A DNA stretch of 40,320 nt from CAZNMF01 sp035547155. Lineage in GTDB: Bacteria > Acidobacteriota > Vicinamibacteria > Vicinamibacterales > SCN-69-37. Below are positions 35,164 through 40,320 of the stretch, in pieces. The DNA lies in NCBI GenBank assembly GCA_035547155.1, contig DASZVJ010000107.1, positions 1-40,320 on the forward strand. The letters run 5' to 3'. The notes beneath the pieces are model-generated. The model was given only the letters and a program-made list of their open reading frames with translations. It made no database searches and was not told the DNA's origin. Every line of letters begins with the position of its first letter. The first letter of the stretch is position 1. The position numbers were made by a program, and so were the translations under genes.

Positions 35164-35599
35164 GCACCCGATCGCGTCCGCTCTGTCAGAACAGCCGGCT
35201 GCGATCGATCGGTCACCGGTCCCCAGTCGTCGAACGATCGCTCGTCCGCGGAGACGAAGTCGTCGGGCACCAGCACGTCGTTGCGGTAGACGCGGCCCTC
35301 CACGCTCCGCACGACGTCACCCGGGCCGGCGACGATCCGTTTGGCGAGCATCGTGTCCGGCTTGTGGGGTGACGCTACCATGACAATGTCGCCGATGGCC
35401 GGCTTGTGCCAGCGATACGCCAGCTTGTTGACGACCAGCCGATCGTGATCCTCCAGCGTCGGCGTCATGCTGAAGCCGCCGACGCGCGCGATCTGTCCGA
35501 TGAACGTGACGATGATCGTCGCGTAGACCGCGGCCGATCGACATGCGCGTCTCCAGGAGAGCTCGATCTTACTCTCTTCGGCGTCTCGTTCGTGTCCAT
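35133..35599 (-). pseudogene. lepB: Broken signal peptidase I (S26 family)
   Basis: Signal peptidase I sequence is clear: a membrane segment YATIIVTFIGQIARV, the catalytic serine in GGFSMTPTL, the DIVMVASP strand and the catalytic lysine in AKRIVAGPGD. Two defects show it is not functional. The catalytic frame has no ATG, GTG, TTG or CTG upstream of the serine before an in-frame stop. An ATG at 35599 (MDTNETPK) leads in a frame one base off, consistent with one lost base near 35577. At the other end it stops after DDWGPV, missing the GDHRNNSxDSR region that normally follows. The 3' truncation meets the hypothetical gene at 34684-35163. Confidence 0.78.
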
Positions 35600-35626
35600 C
35601 GCCGCGCGAATCGGCGCTATCCGCGT

Positions 35627-35632
35627 TACAGT
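35627..35632 (+). promoter_or_regulatory. Candidate -10 element (TACAGT) for the EndoQ-UvrD gene
   Basis: TACAGT ends eight bases before the GTG at 35641, placing a start site next to the start codon; no Shine-Dalgarno sequence is visible. Confidence 0.3.
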
Positions 35633-35640
35633 AGCCATCC

Positions 35641-38769
<3,129 letters not shown>

Positions 38770-38780
38770 CCGCTGAATGT

Positions 38781-39218
38781 CTATTTCGTACGCTTGGGCG
38801 AATCGTTCTTCGCTCGATCCAGATAGCTCGCAGGGCTGAGGATGTCTACGCCGCGGAACGGGTGCAGGGACAACAGGTCCTCGTCACCACTCACGATGAC
38901 GTTCGCGCTTCCGTTGATGGCCAGCTCGAGGAACTTGTCGTCCTTCGGATCCCGACACGCGCGGACGTGTTGGATGATTTCGACGATTTCGACGTTCGGT
39001 GCCAATCGATCCAGCAGCGCCTCGCGTCGTGCGCGCGAAACATAGCGATCGAACTTCGGTGACAATAACGTCTCGATCAACTCGCGCAGCGTCTCCGTCG
39101 ACGCCAGGATCTGCTCCTGAGTCACCGCGTGTTCGATGACTTTGGCTGGCGCGGACGTGCTGGACAACAGACCGCTGATGAACACATTGGTGTCAACGAC
39201 GATACGCTCACGCGTCAT
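38781..39218 (-). CDS. PIN-domain toxin of a Phd/PIN toxin-antitoxin module
   Basis: A 145-residue PIN domain of the COG1569 group. Metal-binding acids are visible: D9 in VVDTNVFISGLL, E-containing LRELIETL, and D residues in RDPKDDKFLELA and SGDEDLLSL. It is predicted to be an RNase. It starts inside the 3' end of the antitoxin gene (11-base overlap), so translation is coupled. Confidence 0.88.
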   Translation of the reverse strand: MTRERIVVDTNVFISGLLSSTSAPAKVIEHAVTQEQILASTETLRELIETLLSPKFDRYVSRARREALLDRLAPNVEIVEIIQHVRACRDPKDDKFLELAINGSANVIVSGDEDLLSLHPFRGVDILSPASYLDRAKNDSPKRTK

Positions 39219-39462
39219 CGTCGCTCACGAGCTCGGCGAGCCGCGCGTCCGTCAGCCCGGCTTTCGCCGCTTCTGCCGCAATCTCGTTGCGCAAGTCCAG
39301 AAAGGCGCCCGCGTTGGCGGAGCGCAGGCGATCGTAGTCCGCGATCGACAGGACAACCGCGATGTCACGTTCCTGCCGGCGAATCACAATCGGTTCCCGC
39401 TGCGCCGCGTCGAGAATGGCACCGAGGCGGTTCTTGGCTTCAGTCGCAGCGATAGTCTTCAC
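39208..39462 (-). CDS. Phd/YefM-family antitoxin
   Basis: An 84-residue protein with the Phd/YefM fold: the strand-helix opening KTIAATEAKNRLGAILDAAQ, then PIVIRRQERDIAVVLSIADYDRL, and an acidic C-terminal helix that would block the PIN toxin. It overlaps the toxin gene by 11 bases. An AT-rich dyad just upstream is a likely operator for autoregulation. Confidence 0.9.
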   Translation of the reverse strand: MKTIAATEAKNRLGAILDAAQREPIVIRRQERDIAVVLSIADYDRLRSANAGAFLDLRNEIAAEAAKAGLTDARLAELVSDDDA

Positions 39463-39468
39463 ATGTCC

Positions 39469-39491
39469 AGATTAGCTAATATAGGCAATCT
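39469..39491 (-). promoter_or_regulatory. Candidate operator/promoter of the Phd/PIN module
   Basis: A 23-bp imperfect dyad with AGATT/AATCT ends, containing TTAGCTAA (39472-39479) and a TATATT hexamer that could be the -10. It is an AT-rich island seven bases from the antitoxin start, in otherwise GC-rich DNA. Confidence 0.45.
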
Positions 39492-39515
39492 ACTCAAGAC
39501 GATAAGGCATTGACG

Positions 39516-39914
39516 ATGGACATCACGCGAGCGGGCTCTCAACCATCCGGCCGTGGGCCGGCCGAGTACTTCACGGGGACGGTTCGTATCGATCCGCTCT
39601 TTCAGCCGAAGCCGCCGGCGCGCTCGGCTGCGGCGACCGTCACGTTCGAGCCGGGCGCACGGACGGCCTGGCACACGCATCCGCTCGGCCAGACGTTGAT
39701 CGTGACCGCGGGCGCCGGACGCGTGCAGCGTTGGGGCGGGCCAATCGAGGACGTCCGCCCCGGCGACGTCGTCTGGTTCGCGCCGGGCGAAAAACACTGG
39801 CACGGCGCGTCGCCGACGACGGCCCTCACGCACATCGCGATTCACGAGTCGCAGGACGGCAAGACCGTCGACTGGCTGGAGCACGTCAGCGACGAGCAGT
39901 ATCAGAAGGACTAG
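39516..39914 (+). CDS. Cupin domain protein
   Basis: A 132-residue single-domain cupin. Motif 1 is present as RTAWHTHPLGQTLIVTAGAG, giving two histidines and the following Gln/Glu-type position, and motif 2 as PGDVVWFAPGEKHWHGA. It resembles the quercetinase-like or carboxymuconolactone-associated small cupins; the substrate is unknown. The ATG at 39516 is favoured over a TTG at 39510 because an AAGG lies at suitable distance. It converges on the histidine kinase gene with a 29-base overlap at the 3' ends. Confidence 0.86.
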   Translation: MDITRAGSQPSGRGPAEYFTGTVRIDPLFQPKPPARSAAATVTFEPGARTAWHTHPLGQTLIVTAGAGRVQRWGGPIEDVRPGDVVWFAPGEKHWHGASPTTALTHIAIHESQDGKTVDWLEHVSDEQYQKD

Positions 39915-40320
39915 AGGCCGGCAACTCGATCGTCACGCACAACCCGCCGAGCGGCGAGTCGTCGAGTGCGATCTGCCCGCCATACGCGTCCGTCAGATCG
40001 CGCACGATGGACAGTCCCAGTCCGCTGCCGGGCACGGCCTCGTCGGCCCGCACGCCGCGCGCCAGCACCTGACCTCGCATTTCCGGCGGAATCCCCGGGC
40101 CGTCGTCTTCGACGACGATGGCGACTCGCCCATCCTGCGTCGCCGCGCTCAGCCGGCAACGCGTGCGCGCCCACTTGCACGCGTTGTCGAGGACGTTGCC
40201 GATGATCTCGTCGAGGTCCTCGCGCGGCACGAGCACGGCGAGCGCGGGCTCGACGCGCACGTCGAAGGACAGGCCGCGCTCCGCATAGAGATGCGTCAGC
40301 GTGCGGACGATGCCGTCGGC
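39886..40320 (-). CDS. Sensor histidine kinase, C-terminal ATPase domain (5' end beyond window)
   Basis: The last 144 residues of a membrane sensor kinase, continuing upstream past the window. The HATPase boxes are clear: N box IIGNVLDNACKWA, G1 VEDDGPGIP, and G2 GSGLGLSIVRDL. The visible upstream part (TLTHLYAERGLSF) looks like the linker after the dimerisation helix. The C-terminus ends 29 bases inside the convergent cupin gene. The sensed signal and partner regulator are outside the window; a response regulator gene is expected next to it. Confidence 0.9.
   Translation of the reverse strand, partial: ADGIVRTLTHLYAERGLSFDVRVEPALAVLVPREDLDEIIGNVLDNACKWARTRCRLSAATQDGRVAIVVEDDGPGIPPEMRGQVLARGVRADEAVPGSGLGLSIVRDLTDAYGGQIALDDSPLGGLCVTIELPASSPSDTARR

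Overview
The window is GC-rich bacterial DNA, tightly packed with genes. Its content points to Acidobacteriota, most likely a Vicinamibacteria-type lineage. The clues are a PadR regulator overlapping a long MacB/FtsX-type permease (the ADOP arrangement), a PVC-type membrane-bound dehydrogenase with a haem site, an ImuA-ImuB-DnaE2 cassette, and many small inverted repeats between genes. This placement is inference from gene content; no rRNA or tRNA gene is visible.

Layout. 1-7.4 kb (minus): a secreted dehydrogenase/HEAT/cytochrome c protein cut by the window edge, a DUF1634 plus TauE/SafE pair, an NAD(P)-binding epimerase-like protein and a PMA1-type P-type ATPase. 7.6-12.3 kb (plus): PadR plus ADOP permease, a YdeI-like protein and a secreted PEGA protein behind a good sigma-54 promoter match. 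12.4-18.3 kb: a sulfur locus, with a divergent LysR regulator, cysJ and cysI (sulfite reductase), then a 30-codon cysteine-rich leader ORF in front of a thiosulfate sulfurtransferase and a small coupled gene. 18.4-21.6 kb: a secreted 5'-nucleotidase-like metallophosphatase, a DUF433/DUF5615 toxin-antitoxin pair whose toxin is frameshifted, and a phosphotransferase. 21.6-27.6 kb: a bacterial GIDE-domain membrane protein and a TetR/ABC ATPase/permease/adaptor exporter operon. 27.6-29.2 kb: two extensively overlapping genes of a nucleotidyltransferase module, then a Tat-exported dienelactone hydrolase. 29.2-38.8 kb: DNA repair, with imuA-imuB-dnaE2, a wrecked signal peptidase and an EndoQ-like PHP domain fused to a UvrD helicase. 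38.8-40.3 kb: a Phd/PIN toxin-antitoxin pair, a cupin and the C-terminal part of a sensor histidine kinase.

How the genes fit together. The sulfurtransferase could release sulfite from thiosulfate and CysJI would reduce sulfite to sulfide for cysteine synthesis; the leader ORF looks like a cysteine sensor placed between the two steps. The mutagenic-repair cassette and the EndoQ-UvrD fusion make a repair neighbourhood.

The two most interesting signals are the Cys-Cys-Gly-Cys leader ORF with mutually exclusive RNA pairings (16968-17098), and a 225-bp element with perfect 30-bp inverted ends sitting in frame inside imuA (33986-34210). Several genes also have a -10-like hexamer so close to the start codon that leaderless mRNAs are likely.
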